A stretch of 64,000 bases of DNA from UMGS1649 sp045534225 (GCA_045534225.1 JAZSJJ010000009.1:97052-161051); one strand, 5' to 3'; positions 44,798-52,916 are shown, counted from the stretch's first letter. The notes: generated by a model from the letters alone, not told the origin. Program-made: numbers and translations.

Positions 44798-44848
44798 AAG
44801 AGCGATAAAACACAACATTTCTGCCGTTTTCTATCGCTCTTTTTTTTA
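44798..44848 (-). terminator. Hairpin between VirB2-like and PrgI-like genes (possible attenuator)
   Basis: AGAGCGATA with adjacent bases pairs with TATCGCTCT across a long imperfect stem. The minus-strand U-tract is poor (TTTATG), so partial read-through is likely; on the plus strand a T9 run follows. Confidence 0.65.
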
Positions 44849-44914
44849 CTTTTAAATATTTCTGTATTTTGTTTGAAATATTTGTGAAATATTTGATTTT
44901 TTCACATATATTTT

Positions 44915-45565
44915 TTATATAATATTGTCTCCCGCATCAATGATAAATTGTACAACATTTGTAGCTAAGAATGTAAATAACACACCTATTACAGCTCCTG
45001 CCATACTAACTTTCATTGTTGCTTTACCTTCAGCAGATGCAATCATGTATCTAATACCTAGATATACTAATCCTGCTAATGCTAAATATTTAACAATATA
45101 GTTTATTAATCCTATTGTTGCGCTTGCTATAGTACCCCAACTTGTTGTTCCTGCTCCAGCATTTTTTATCATAGTGTTTATGCTACTAAATCCTGTAAAT
45201 GATGATGTGCTTCCAAGTAAGAAGTCTATAAGCGGTTCTGCTAAATAGAAGAATATTACCGCTAACACAAAACCTGGTAATGCTTCTTGAACTTCAGATT
45301 TTCCTTCAGCGCTTGACCAAATAAACTTAACACCAAGTATTACAGTAACAGCTGCAAATATTAATGTTCCTATACTAAATACAGCTGGTTTTATATCATC
45401 CAAAATTATAGTTTTTATAGAGCTTCCTATTGCTTCAGTTCTATGATTTTTTACAAAATTTGTTCCTTGTCCTATAATGCTATTTAACATTCCCGCATTT
45501 ACAAGAACATGTGGAGTTATTAATAATACAAATAACATCACACTAATTAATACTTTTTTTAACAT
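44915..45565 (-). CDS. Fused double VirB2-like pilin
   Basis: 216 residues: signal peptide (LISVMLFVLLITPHVLVNA), then two consecutive copies of the VirB2 two-helix unit. Copy 1: IGTLIFAAVTVILGVKFIWSSAEGKSEVQEALPGFVLAVIFFYLA. Copy 2: IVKYLALAGLVYLGIRYMIASAEGKATMKVSMAGAVIGVLFTFLA. Each has the (S/A)SAEGK loop between helices. Likely a structural subunit or adaptor of the pilus-like channel. 50 bases after the 114-residue VirB2-like gene with no promoter between them. Confidence 0.8.
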   Translation of the reverse strand: MLKKVLISVMLFVLLITPHVLVNAGMLNSIIGQGTNFVKNHRTEAIGSSIKTIILDDIKPAVFSIGTLIFAAVTVILGVKFIWSSAEGKSEVQEALPGFVLAVIFFYLAEPLIDFLLGSTSSFTGFSSINTMIKNAGAGTTSWGTIASATIGLINYIVKYLALAGLVYLGIRYMIASAEGKATMKVSMAGAVIGVLFTFLATNVVQFIIDAGDNII

Positions 45566-45614
45566 TTTTTCTCACCTCATACAAAATGCACTTATCTCTT
45601 GTACACTTAACAAA

Positions 45615-45959
45615 TTATATTATATAATCGCCGGCTCTAACAATAAATCTTGCTACTGTAGCCGCTGCAAATACAAATACAGCACCTATTGCTAGATATG
45701 ACAATCCTCTCTTTATGTCTGCTCTTTTTTCAGCTGAAGCATACATATATCTAACACCAGCAAACACAACTGCTGCAACAGCTATAACTTGTACAACTAT
45801 GCTTACTGTATTCCAAGTCTTACCAACAACTCCTGTTAATGTAGATGATGCTGAAGAACCATTTGGGAAACTTGCGGTTACTGCGTAAGTAGTAACAAAT
45901 ATACCAGCTAAAACTACGATACATGCAACTACTAAACTAGCTATTATTTTCTTACTCAT
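45615..45959 (-). CDS. VirB2-like pilin
   Basis: 114 residues: signal peptide (about 1-28), a short Ser/Thr-rich linker, then two membrane helices around YMYASAEKRADIKRGL, the Gram-positive VirB2/TrbC pattern. Own promoter with upstream direct repeats. One of three single-unit VirB2 genes in tandem. Confidence 0.82.
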   Translation of the reverse strand: MSKKIIASLVVACIVVLAGIFVTTYAVTASFPNGSSASSTLTGVVGKTWNTVSIVVQVIAVAAVVFAGVRYMYASAEKRADIKRGLSYLAIGAVFVFAAATVARFIVRAGDYII

Positions 45960-45986
45960 ATCTTTTTCTCCTTATCTCTTATTTGA

Positions 45987-46057
45987 ATTCTATCATTTTA
46001 TTTTTGTATATGCAACAAAATTCAAGTTACAAAAACGTTTTGTAATTTTTTTGTAAT
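45987..46057 (-). promoter_or_regulatory. Promoter with phased direct repeats and palindrome, VirB2-like gene
   Basis: TTGCAT (46010-46015)-17-TAGAAT (45987-45992). Upstream lie two copies of ATTACAAA 11 bases apart (46039-46046, 46050-46057) and the palindrome TTACAAAA-ACG-TTTTGTAA (46027-46045). Confidence 0.78.
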
Positions 46058-46067
46058 AATATGTTGT

Positions 46068-46433
46068 TTATCTTATAACTTGGTTTGCTGAAGTAACAAC
46101 AAATTTAATTATTGTTGTTGCGCCGAATACTAGTGCTGCACCTATAGCCAATGTTCCCAAGCTTCTTTTTATATCTGCTTTTTGATCTGCAGATGCCACC
46201 ATATATCTTATACCCGCAAAAACAACTGATGCAACTGCAAGTATTTGAACTATTGTTATAACTGTAGCCCATACTTTACCTGTAGCAGTCTTTATTGTAG
46301 TTGATGCTGCTCCTGATGCACCATTTGGAATATCTATGTTTGTGTTAACCGCAGCAAAAACTGAAGTAACAACAAAGCATACCATTAATACAACAGGTAA
46401 TATTTTTACTAATCTCTTTGCTAATTTTTTCAT
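46068..46433 (-). CDS. VirB2-like pilin
   Basis: 121 residues: signal peptide (LVKILPVVLMVCFVVTSVFAA), linker, then AVASVVFAGIRYMVASADQKADIKRSLGTLAIGAALVFGATTII, near-identical in its second half to the 115-residue paralogue. SADQK replaces SAEGK in the loop. Own promoter. Probable major or alternative pilin subunit. Confidence 0.84.
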   Translation of the reverse strand: MKKLAKRLVKILPVVLMVCFVVTSVFAAVNTNIDIPNGASGAASTTIKTATGKVWATVITIVQILAVASVVFAGIRYMVASADQKADIKRSLGTLAIGAALVFGATTIIKFVVTSANQVIR

Positions 46434-46464
46434 ATTTTTTTACCTCTTTCATTTCTATAATTGC

Positions 46465-46534
46465 ATTTTACCATTTAGCAAGCGTTTTTGCAAGAATTTT
46501 TATTCACATACTAATTTTGTAATGTTTTTGTAAC
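46465..46534 (-). promoter_or_regulatory. Promoter with phased direct repeats, VirB2-like gene
   Basis: TTGCAA (46488-46493)-17-TAAAAT (46465-46470), with (A/G)TTACAAA repeated 11 bases apart at 46516-46523 and 46527-46534. Confidence 0.78.
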
Positions 46535-46567
46535 ATTATATACCAACATTCTCCATTTAAATATAAA

Positions 46568-46596
46568 AAAACAAGAGCATTTGCTTGCCCTTGTTA
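46568..46596 (-). terminator. Terminator of the first VirB2-like gene
   Basis: AACAAGGGCA pairs with TGCTCTTGTT (one G-U) and is followed by TTTTTTATAT on the minus strand. Confidence 0.88.
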
Positions 46597-46610
46597 ATTT
46601 CATTTTCTTA

Positions 46611-46958
46611 TTATCTAATAATTTGGTTAGTTGCAGTAGATACAAATTTGATTACTGTAGTAGCACCGAATACTAGAACAGCACCAATTGCTAATGTTCC
46701 CATGCTCTTTTTGATATCTGCTTTTTGATCAGCTGATGCGAACATGTATCTTAAACCTGCAAATACTACTGCAGCAACTGCTAGTATTTGAACTATTGTT
46801 ACAACTGTAGCCCATGCTCTACCTGAAGCTTGAGTTATTGTAGTAGCTCCAGCTTGTCCTTGAGTTAGGTTGTTAAGGTTCATGTTTATAGCAAATACAG
46901 AAGTAAATGCTAAGCATACTAACATCATAACTGGTAATACTTTCATTAATTTTTTCAT
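46611..46958 (-). CDS. VirB2-like pilin
   Basis: 115 residues: signal peptide (KVLPVMMLVCLAFTSVFA), then the two-helix unit with YMFASADQKADIKKSMGTLAIGAVLVFGATTVI. First of the VirB2 series, with AGGAGG, its own promoter and a strong terminator, so it can be expressed alone and in excess, as expected for a pilus subunit. Confidence 0.85.
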   Translation of the reverse strand: MKKLMKVLPVMMLVCLAFTSVFAINMNLNNLTQGQAGATTITQASGRAWATVVTIVQILAVAAVVFAGLRYMFASADQKADIKKSMGTLAIGAVLVFGATTVIKFVSTATNQIIR

Positions 46959-46989
46959 AATTTTTCCTCCTTATTTATGATATACCTGT

Positions 46990-47049
46990 ATTCTACCACG
47001 CGATTTTAATTTATGCAACTATTTTTTTCATTTGTAATATTAATGTAAT
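46990..47049 (-). promoter_or_regulatory. Promoter with phased direct repeats, first VirB2-like gene
   Basis: TTGCAT (47013-47018)-17-TAGAAT (46990-46995, preceded by TGG), with ATTACA repeated 11 bases apart at 47031-47049. Confidence 0.78.
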
Positions 47050-47093
47050 ATTTTATTTAGTAAATCACTACATAATTCGACTATTTTTCTAAT

Positions 47094-47122
47094 TTGACAT
47101 CGTTTATTTGGCGTGCTATTAT
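47094..47122 (+). promoter_or_regulatory. Promoter of an apparently leaderless M23 peptidase mRNA
   Basis: TTGACA (47094-47099)-17-TATTAT (47117-47122); six bases later the ATG at 47129 begins. No Shine-Dalgarno. Confidence 0.82.
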
Positions 47123-47128
47123 TCTTAC

Positions 47129-47617
47129 ATGAAAAATAAATATACAATTTTTATATTACTTTTTACAATCTTAATGTCTTTGTTTTCTTCCAATTCAAAT
47201 ACTAATCTATCTTTCCCTATTACAAACAAAAAATATACAATAACCTCAAAATATGGTTATAGAACTCTTAATTACTATCATTTCCATAACGGTATAGATA
47301 TTGCTTTAGTTGAAGGTACAAAACTTTATGCAATGTCTGATGGTGTTGTGTCTTTTATCGGATATTCTAAAGGATATGGTAATAATGTTATTATTACCTA
47401 CTCAAATGGATATAAATCTATGTATGGACATATTTCTTCAAATTTTGTTGTTAAGAAAGGGCAATCTGTAAAAGCAGGTGAACTTGTTGCTTATGTAGGT
47501 CCTAAATATCTAAAAAACGGCAAACTTAATGGTATGACAACAGGCCCACACCTTCACTTTACGCTATATAAAAACAGTAAACATATAGATCCACTAAGTA
47601 TAAAATATAGCACTTAG
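47129..47617 (+). CDS. Secreted M23-family peptidoglycan endopeptidase
   Basis: 162 residues: signal peptide (IFILLFTILMSLFSS), then a LytM/M23 domain with zinc ligands in HNGIDIALVEGT (His, Asp) and GPHLHFTLY (HxH). Cleaves peptidoglycan cross-bridges or acts as a LytM factor. Divergent from the first VirB2 gene, so it may help the channel cross the wall. The start is fixed by the promoter just upstream. Confidence 0.92.
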   Translation: MKNKYTIFILLFTILMSLFSSNSNTNLSFPITNKKYTITSKYGYRTLNYYHFHNGIDIALVEGTKLYAMSDGVVSFIGYSKGYGNNVIITYSNGYKSMYGHISSNFVVKKGQSVKAGELVAYVGPKYLKNGKLNGMTTGPHLHFTLYKNSKHIDPLSIKYST

Positions 47618-47637
47618 TTTTCACTAAGTGCTTTTTT
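47608..47637 (+). terminator. Terminator of the M23 peptidase gene
   Basis: AGCACTTAG pairs with CTAAGTGCT, followed by TTTTTTCCG; overlaps the stop codon. Confidence 0.9.
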
Positions 47638-47652
47638 CCGTAAATTATTTCT

Positions 47653-48288
47653 CTAGTCTTCTTTTTTATATTCTTCAAATTTAGAAACAGATACTTCGTA
47701 TGCAACTCTTTTTTCTGCTGTTCCGTCTTCATATTTCTTTTCATATTCTCTAGCTTGGATTCTTCCTTCTAATTTTACATTAGTTCCTATAGCTAAGTTT
47801 TGGCAGAATTTTGCGTTTCTTCCCCATAATATACAAGGAATGTAATCTGATTTGTTATATGCTCTGTTTACTGCTACAAGTACATCTGCAATATCTCTTC
47901 CTAAAGGTGTTTTTCTGTATATTGGTGGTTTACAAATACAACCTATTAATGTTAAAGAATTTTCCATTTTTGTCTTTTCATCTAAATCTTCTGTTTTAAT
48001 ATCTTTTACAAATACTGATAGTATTAATTTAGATTTACCATTTTCTAATACTTGGTTGTATGATCTGTATTGGCCTTCGATTTTTATTAATTTGCCAATT
48101 TCAAAATTGTTTACATCTATTAGTCTTTCAGATATGATTGCTGGTATTTTGTCTGCCATACCACTTAATCTATCTACTTCTATATAGAATCTGTAGAACT
48201 TTTCACCATATATTTCATGGCTTTCTTCTAATGTTGATGCTACCGTACCACCTAAAGTAACAAAATTGTTTTCACTGTATATTTCCAC
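47653..48288 (-). CDS. Two-OB-fold single-stranded DNA-binding-like protein
   Basis: 211 residues with two SSB-like OB folds: the first NFVTLGGTVASTLEESHE...RFYIEVDRLSG, the second LTLIGCICKPPIYRKTPLGRDIADVLVAVNRAY...YIPCILWGRNA, the latter close to the SSB core. No acidic SSB tail. GTG start after AAGGAGGAAAGAA. Similar double-OB proteins occur in Firmicute genomes and mobile elements. Confidence 0.75.
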   Translation of the reverse strand: MEIYSENNFVTLGGTVASTLEESHEIYGEKFYRFYIEVDRLSGMADKIPAIISERLIDVNNFEIGKLIKIEGQYRSYNQVLENGKSKLILSVFVKDIKTEDLDEKTKMENSLTLIGCICKPPIYRKTPLGRDIADVLVAVNRAYNKSDYIPCILWGRNAKFCQNLAIGTNVKLEGRIQAREYEKKYEDGTAEKRVAYEVSVSKFEEYKKED

Positions 48289-48406
48289 TTTCTTTCCTCC
48301 TTATGTGCTTTTATACTTATTCTTATGTATTTTAGACCGAAATAATTCCTAAATACAATAAAATTATATCACAAGGCACATTAAAAGTAAAGGAAATATG
48401 TTAAAA

Positions 48407-49231
48407 TTATGTTAACACGAACATTATTGCTAGTGAATAAAGTAAGATGTGCTGTAATGGGAAAGTTAAATAGTAACCATATTTTAATATTTTAGACTTA
48501 TTTCCTCTCTCACCATTGTATAGTGCTATTGGTATTATAGCGAGTATTACGGGTATTGGATATGGTTCTGCGGGTGCTAAAGCGACTAATGCAAGCGTTA
48601 AAGCTAAGATATACACTATGCGTACTAGCTTAGAATCATCTAACTTAGCCATTCTTATTAATTGCCTAATCTTCTCTGTCGATACCATATATTTTGTTTT
48701 ATATTTCTCTATAAAGTAGAATAAAACAGATAGTAATAATCCAATATATGAATAATCCATAGGTACTAACACACCTACTGAAACTAGAACTATTGCTGAA
48801 ATTATTCTTACGCTTAAGTTTTTAGTATAATCCCACTTTTTTATTATTATTCTCTCATGAAACAACTTTAATACTATTAAAGCTATCGTATATGTGAATA
48901 ATACATTTAAGCTATTACAAACCTGTGGATAATACATTTCAGTCATCCTGAAACCTATATATCCCACAAGACTAGTACTTGCTTGTGTTATAACAGCAAG
49001 TACAAACATTCTACCTACATATTTTTTGAAATCTTTGGTATAAAAGAAACCTTGCACTACTAAATATGTATATATAGGCATTGCCATTCTGCCCAACCAC
49101 CTTAACGCTAGTAATACTCCATAGTCTAGTTCACTGGCAAAATAATATCCAATGTGATCTAATACCATAGTTATTAAAGCTATTAATTTTAATGTATTAC
49201 CAGTTATACCGGTCTTAAATATGTTTTTCAT
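48407..49231 (-). CDS. TraX-family membrane protein
   Basis: 274 residues with about eight membrane helices. Starts GNTLKLIALITMVLDHIGYYF, the TraX signature (first helix ending D-H), and has RWLGRMAMPIYTYLVVQGF. TraX acetylates F-pilin N-termini in plasmid F; chromosomal Firmicute homologues are common and of unknown substrate. Nearby pilin-type genes make surface acetylation conceivable. Ten bases after pgi. Confidence 0.85.
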   Translation of the reverse strand: MKNIFKTGITGNTLKLIALITMVLDHIGYYFASELDYGVLLALRWLGRMAMPIYTYLVVQGFFYTKDFKKYVGRMFVLAVITQASTSLVGYIGFRMTEMYYPQVCNSLNVLFTYTIALIVLKLFHERIIIKKWDYTKNLSVRIISAIVLVSVGVLVPMDYSYIGLLLSVLFYFIEKYKTKYMVSTEKIRQLIRMAKLDDSKLVRIVYILALTLALVALAPAEPYPIPVILAIIPIALYNGERGNKSKILKYGYYLTFPLQHILLYSLAIMFVLT

Positions 49232-49241
49232 TATACTATCC

Positions 49242-50549
49242 TTAATCTCTTTTTAACATCTCACGCATTCTTCTCTTGTATTCTTCAACACCTGGTTGAT
49301 CAAATGGATTTACCCCTAACATATATCCGCTTATTGCACAAGCTTTTTCAAAGAAGTATATTAATTGTCCTACACTATATGCATTAAGTTCTTTTACATT
49401 TATTTCTATAATTGGTACTCCACCTTCCATATGAGCCATGCATGTTGCTTTTTCTGCTACTTTGTTTAGTTCAGATATAGTCTTTCCAGCTATATAATCT
49501 AGATTATCCATACTGTTCTCTATCTCAGGAACTTTTATAAAGCTCTTATCTACATCAATGTTTATAACTGTTTCAAATAGATTTCTCTTACCATCTTGTA
49601 ATAATTGCCCCATAGAATGTAAATCTGCTGTAAATGTAACTCCAGCTGGGAATATTCCTTTACCATCTTTACCTTCGCTTTCACCAAATAATTGTTTATA
49701 CCACTCAATAAAATATTGTAAAGTTGGATCATATGTTGCCATTACTTCAATATCTTTACCTTTTCTATGTAATATATTTCTTGCAGCTGCATATTTGTAA
49801 CAATCATTATCTTCTAGTTTACGCACATTAAACATATGTCTTGCAAATAACGCACCGTCTAAAATGTCTTCAAAGTTTATTCCTGCTACTGCAATTGGTA
49901 ATAGCCCAACTGGAGATAATACTGAATATCTTCCGCCTACATCATGTGGTATTATAAATGTTTCATAGCCTTCTTTTATAGCTATTTCTCTAAGTAGTCC
50001 TTTTTCAGCATCTGTAGTTACATATATTCTTTCTGCAGCACCACTTATACCATACTTTTCTTCCATAAATAGTTTTAATATTCTAAAAGCAACTGCTGGT
50101 TCTAATGTAGTACCAGATTTAGATATAACATTTACTGCTACATCTTTATCTTCAATATATTCAATTACACTTCTTAAATATTTACCACTTAAATTATTAC
50201 CTATAAATATAACTTGTGGGCCATTTCTCTTACTATTTGGTTGCATATTATATAACGGATCAGATAGCATATCTATAACTGCTTTTGCACCTAGATATGA
50301 TCCACCAGTTCCTATTACAACAAGCACTTCAGCTTGAGTTCTTATCTTATCCGCCGCTTCTTTTATTTTGGCGATTTCTTCTTCTGTAATTCTTTCAGGC
50401 AAGTCTTTCCATCCTAGCATGCTTCTTCCTGCGCCTGTTCTTTCTTCTAACATATCATGAGCTGCTAAAACTGCAGACTCCATTTGCTTCATTTCTTCAT
50501 CTTCTATATAATATATTAGTCCTTCAAAATTTAGTGAAACTTCTTTCAT
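49242..50549 (-). CDS. pgi: Glucose-6-phosphate isomerase
   Basis: 435 residues. SIS-type domains with IGTGGSYLGAKAVIDM, VISKSGTTLEPAVAFR (phosphate binding), HDVGGRYSVLSPVGLLP, catalytic Glu in GESEGKDGKG, and the C-terminal NPFDQPGVEEYKR with Lys. Converts glucose-6-phosphate to fructose-6-phosphate. The shorter length (about 440) is normal for Firmicutes. Confidence 0.97.
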   Translation of the reverse strand: MKEVSLNFEGLIYYIEDEEMKQMESAVLAAHDMLEERTGAGRSMLGWKDLPERITEEEIAKIKEAADKIRTQAEVLVVIGTGGSYLGAKAVIDMLSDPLYNMQPNSKRNGPQVIFIGNNLSGKYLRSVIEYIEDKDVAVNVISKSGTTLEPAVAFRILKLFMEEKYGISGAAERIYVTTDAEKGLLREIAIKEGYETFIIPHDVGGRYSVLSPVGLLPIAVAGINFEDILDGALFARHMFNVRKLEDNDCYKYAAARNILHRKGKDIEVMATYDPTLQYFIEWYKQLFGESEGKDGKGIFPAGVTFTADLHSMGQLLQDGKRNLFETVINIDVDKSFIKVPEIENSMDNLDYIAGKTISELNKVAEKATCMAHMEGGVPIIEINVKELNAYSVGQLIYFFEKACAISGYMLGVNPFDQPGVEEYKRRMREMLKRD

Positions 50550-50634
50550 ATTATAGTCTCCCCCTTACATATAGCCATTATATATTAAGTAATTTTCAAA
50601 AGCAAGTTAAGAGTAAAATATGTACAAAAAAATT

Positions 50635-50666
50635 AAGAAGAGCTCTACAAATGTAGAACTCTTCTT
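50635..50666 (-). terminator. Terminator of the three-gene accessory operon
   Basis: AAGAAGAGTTCTACA pairs with TGTAGAGCTCTTCTT (one G-U), then AATTTTTTTG on the minus strand. Confidence 0.9.
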
Positions 50667-50677
50667 TAATAGTTGTG

Positions 50678-52033
50678 TTAAAGTGTAACATTAATCTCTG
50701 TTACATTAACCGCCCTGTCATAGAAAGGCCCTCTGTCATAATAACGAATAAGGATGTTTCCATCTCCGTCTTTTACAACATAGTCTCCCTCAAGCATAGA
50801 TACCGAAAGAGTCTCCGGAAGAACGACATCATAGTAAAAGCAGTCAAATTCCCCTTCTACCTGAACACCTATCTTCTTGTATATTTCCAAGAGATATTCT
50901 TCTTTATCATATACCTTAGAATACTTTTCCGGCACCACATTGGCATAATAAATAGGAAGATGTGTTTTTCTGTTTGTACTGCCTTTCAAAAATTCCGTAC
51001 TTTGGTCAATCGCCTCATCGTTAGGCATTCCAGACATTGCACCCATAAGAGCCATCATTCCTGCAAGCTCAGTTGTGGTATTTCTAGGCTTCTCCTCGCC
51101 TTTCTTTTCCCTAAGATATGCCTTGTAATGACTCTTGAAACCATATTCATATTGCGGTGTGTCTTTAGCATACAGAGCAAGGAAAAAGTTGATACGTTCC
51201 TCGTTAAGGGGAATATCTCTTATAGAATAACCATCGTTGATTACCGCTGCCTGCCAGAATTTTACCTTTCCTCTTCCTTGCATTTCTGCTTCCATTTCAA
51301 GTGCCTTTTCACTAAAAGAGCGAATGTTTTCTACGCTCTCGTTAATTAAGGTTATAAGAAAGTTAGTAGTAAGAACCTCATCTGGAATATCTTCCATCAC
51401 AGGAGTATGATTCCTTAAGCAGAGTGCAAAGTAGTATTCAGGCGTTCTGTATTCTTCAGGTGTAATAGCAAGGAATTTGTTTACATCGCCACGCCTTTCT
51501 GCAAAACAGCGGGCTCCAAGAATGTACAAGTCCTGTGTGAGAACTTCAGGCTTTCTTCTGTAAACAGAATAGAACCAATCATCACAGTCACCACGTCTTT
51601 CTGCATAACGCATGTTGATTGCTCTGAACATAGCACATGCCACCATCTCTTCATCGATATATTCAAGTGGCATATACTCAAAGTCATTTAACTCAAACTC
51701 AAGACCGTAATATTCTGTCGCTATATGATCTTTGAAGAACTGCTTATCGAACTCATCAGGATTGCTCTTAACATATTGAACAAGGTCTTCATATGCACCA
51801 GATAATGCGTGTAAAAAGAACTCTCTTGTTCTAAAATTATAAGGTACCTCCCAAAACTTGATTTTGGAATACTCTATCGCATACACGTAATGTCCTGGTG
51901 TTATGTCTGCTGGTGTGTAACTTACATTATCCCAACAGTATATGGGCATATCGTCTTTTACACCTTCTGTATAGCCTTTGGCTTCAAACCATTCTCTTAA
52001 CCGTATGTAAGCTGGTAATTCTGTTATTTTCAT
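50678..52033 (-). CDS. Accessory protein of unknown function, CGG at codon 11
   Basis: 451 residues, soluble, acidic. A mostly helical middle contains two similar units, ACAMFRAINMRYAERRGDCDDWF and ILGARCFAERRGDVNKFL, each with AERRGD. A Met-rich loop (GMMALMGAMSGM) precedes a beta-rich end (DCFYYDVVLPETLSVSMLEGD). Last gene of a three-gene operon. AGGAGG upstream. Codon 11 (52001-52003) is CGG; a +1 shift there reads GGT-TAA and stops. G+C-richer codon choice than pgi next door. No family recognised. Confidence 0.8.
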   Translation of the reverse strand: MKITELPAYIRLREWFEAKGYTEGVKDDMPIYCWDNVSYTPADITPGHYVYAIEYSKIKFWEVPYNFRTREFFLHALSGAYEDLVQYVKSNPDEFDKQFFKDHIATEYYGLEFELNDFEYMPLEYIDEEMVACAMFRAINMRYAERRGDCDDWFYSVYRRKPEVLTQDLYILGARCFAERRGDVNKFLAITPEEYRTPEYYFALCLRNHTPVMEDIPDEVLTTNFLITLINESVENIRSFSEKALEMEAEMQGRGKVKFWQAAVINDGYSIRDIPLNEERINFFLALYAKDTPQYEYGFKSHYKAYLREKKGEEKPRNTTTELAGMMALMGAMSGMPNDEAIDQSTEFLKGSTNRKTHLPIYYANVVPEKYSKVYDKEEYLLEIYKKIGVQVEGEFDCFYYDVVLPETLSVSMLEGDYVVKDGDGNILIRYYDRGPFYDRAVNVTEINVTL

Positions 52034-52055
52034 TTTGTTCCTCCTAGTTTATTTG

Positions 52056-52217
52056 TTAAAGATTAAATCCAAGTAAGTGCAACTTTGCATATTCGTGAGC
52101 TTCTTTATGCATCTTATTGTATCCTTTACGATAACATACGACTCCTACTACCACTCCTCCAATTACCGCTCCTATAAGGGCAGCAATTAAAATAATCGTT
52201 AAACTAACTCCAAACAT
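52056..52217 (-). CDS. 53-residue single-helix membrane protein in the accessory operon
   Basis: Too short for routine gene finding but well supported: ATG at 52215-52217 seven bases after AGGAGG, then a Gly/Val-rich membrane helix (LTIILIAALIGAVIGGVVVGV), a short Cys-containing turn and a basic/His tail (YRKGYNKMHKEAHEYAKLH). 26 bases after the 167-residue gene and 22 bases before the 451-residue gene. Function unknown. Confidence 0.78.
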   Translation of the reverse strand: MFGVSLTIILIAALIGAVIGGVVVGVVCYRKGYNKMHKEAHEYAKLHLLGFNL

Positions 52218-52243
52218 TATTATTCCTCCTGTTAGATATAAAA

Positions 52244-52747
52244 TTACACTTGTTTTTCTTCAGGAATTACTCTGATGTAGAAATCTACAAAATCTGCATC
52301 AAAGACTATTTGTTCATCCTGATACAACCATTGTCCAACTAAACACTTTGTATAGTCTAAATAGAACTCCGTTCCAGAGCCTTCACTTTCAGATGTCCAC
52401 CTTGAACCATGTCTTGCAAAAACATCTGCACCATACATATTAAAGATCATACTTGAATCGTAATTGTAATGCAGTTTTCTAAAAACTCTTACAATACAAT
52501 TTGCGTTTGCAGGAGCAACTCTTTCGACTTTTGAAAACCCATTTGCTAAGATTCGTACAATAACATCTTCTAGTATTTCGTAAGTACATGGAATCTTAAA
52601 TTTGACTTCTTTCCAACAAGATTGTTCTTTGTTCTTTTTTCCTTTTGGAACTAACTTTCGTACGATTGCTACACCTTTCTTTTCCTCAGTAGCTAATTCG
52701 TAGATATGTATCTTCCGTAATTTTTCTTTTTGTTCTTTTGAAAGCAT
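52244..52747 (-). CDS. Accessory protein of unknown function, CGG at codon 11
   Basis: 167 residues, soluble, beta-rich with several aromatic strands (FYLDYTKCLVGQWLYQDEQ, DADFVDFYIRVI). First gene of the three-gene accessory operon, behind an extended -10 (TGATATAAT) and a leader with the palindrome AAAATAATTATTTT next to AGGAGG. Codon 11 (52715-52717) is CGG; a shift gives seven codons then TAG. Family not recognised. Confidence 0.75.
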   Translation of the reverse strand: MLSKEQKEKLRKIHIYELATEEKKGVAIVRKLVPKGKKNKEQSCWKEVKFKIPCTYEILEDVIVRILANGFSKVERVAPANANCIVRVFRKLHYNYDSSMIFNMYGADVFARHGSRWTSESEGSGTEFYLDYTKCLVGQWLYQDEQIVFDADFVDFYIRVIPEEKQV

Positions 52748-52886
52748 TAGCTATCCTCCTTAAAATAATTATTTTGAATTTGATGATTATATCACCTAAA
52801 AGGATCTATAAATATACTGCAATAAGTATACACTAATTTACATAATAAATCAAGATACCACCTATCTACTGCAATATAATAAAAAA

Positions 52887-52910
52887 ACACCAACTATTTC
52901 TAGTTGATGT
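52887..52910 (-). terminator. Terminator of the tmRNA gene
   Basis: ACATCAACTA-GAAA-TAGTTGGTGT (G-U tolerant) followed by TTTTTTTATT, seven bases after the tmRNA 3' end. Confidence 0.92.
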
Positions 52911-52916
52911 CTTATT

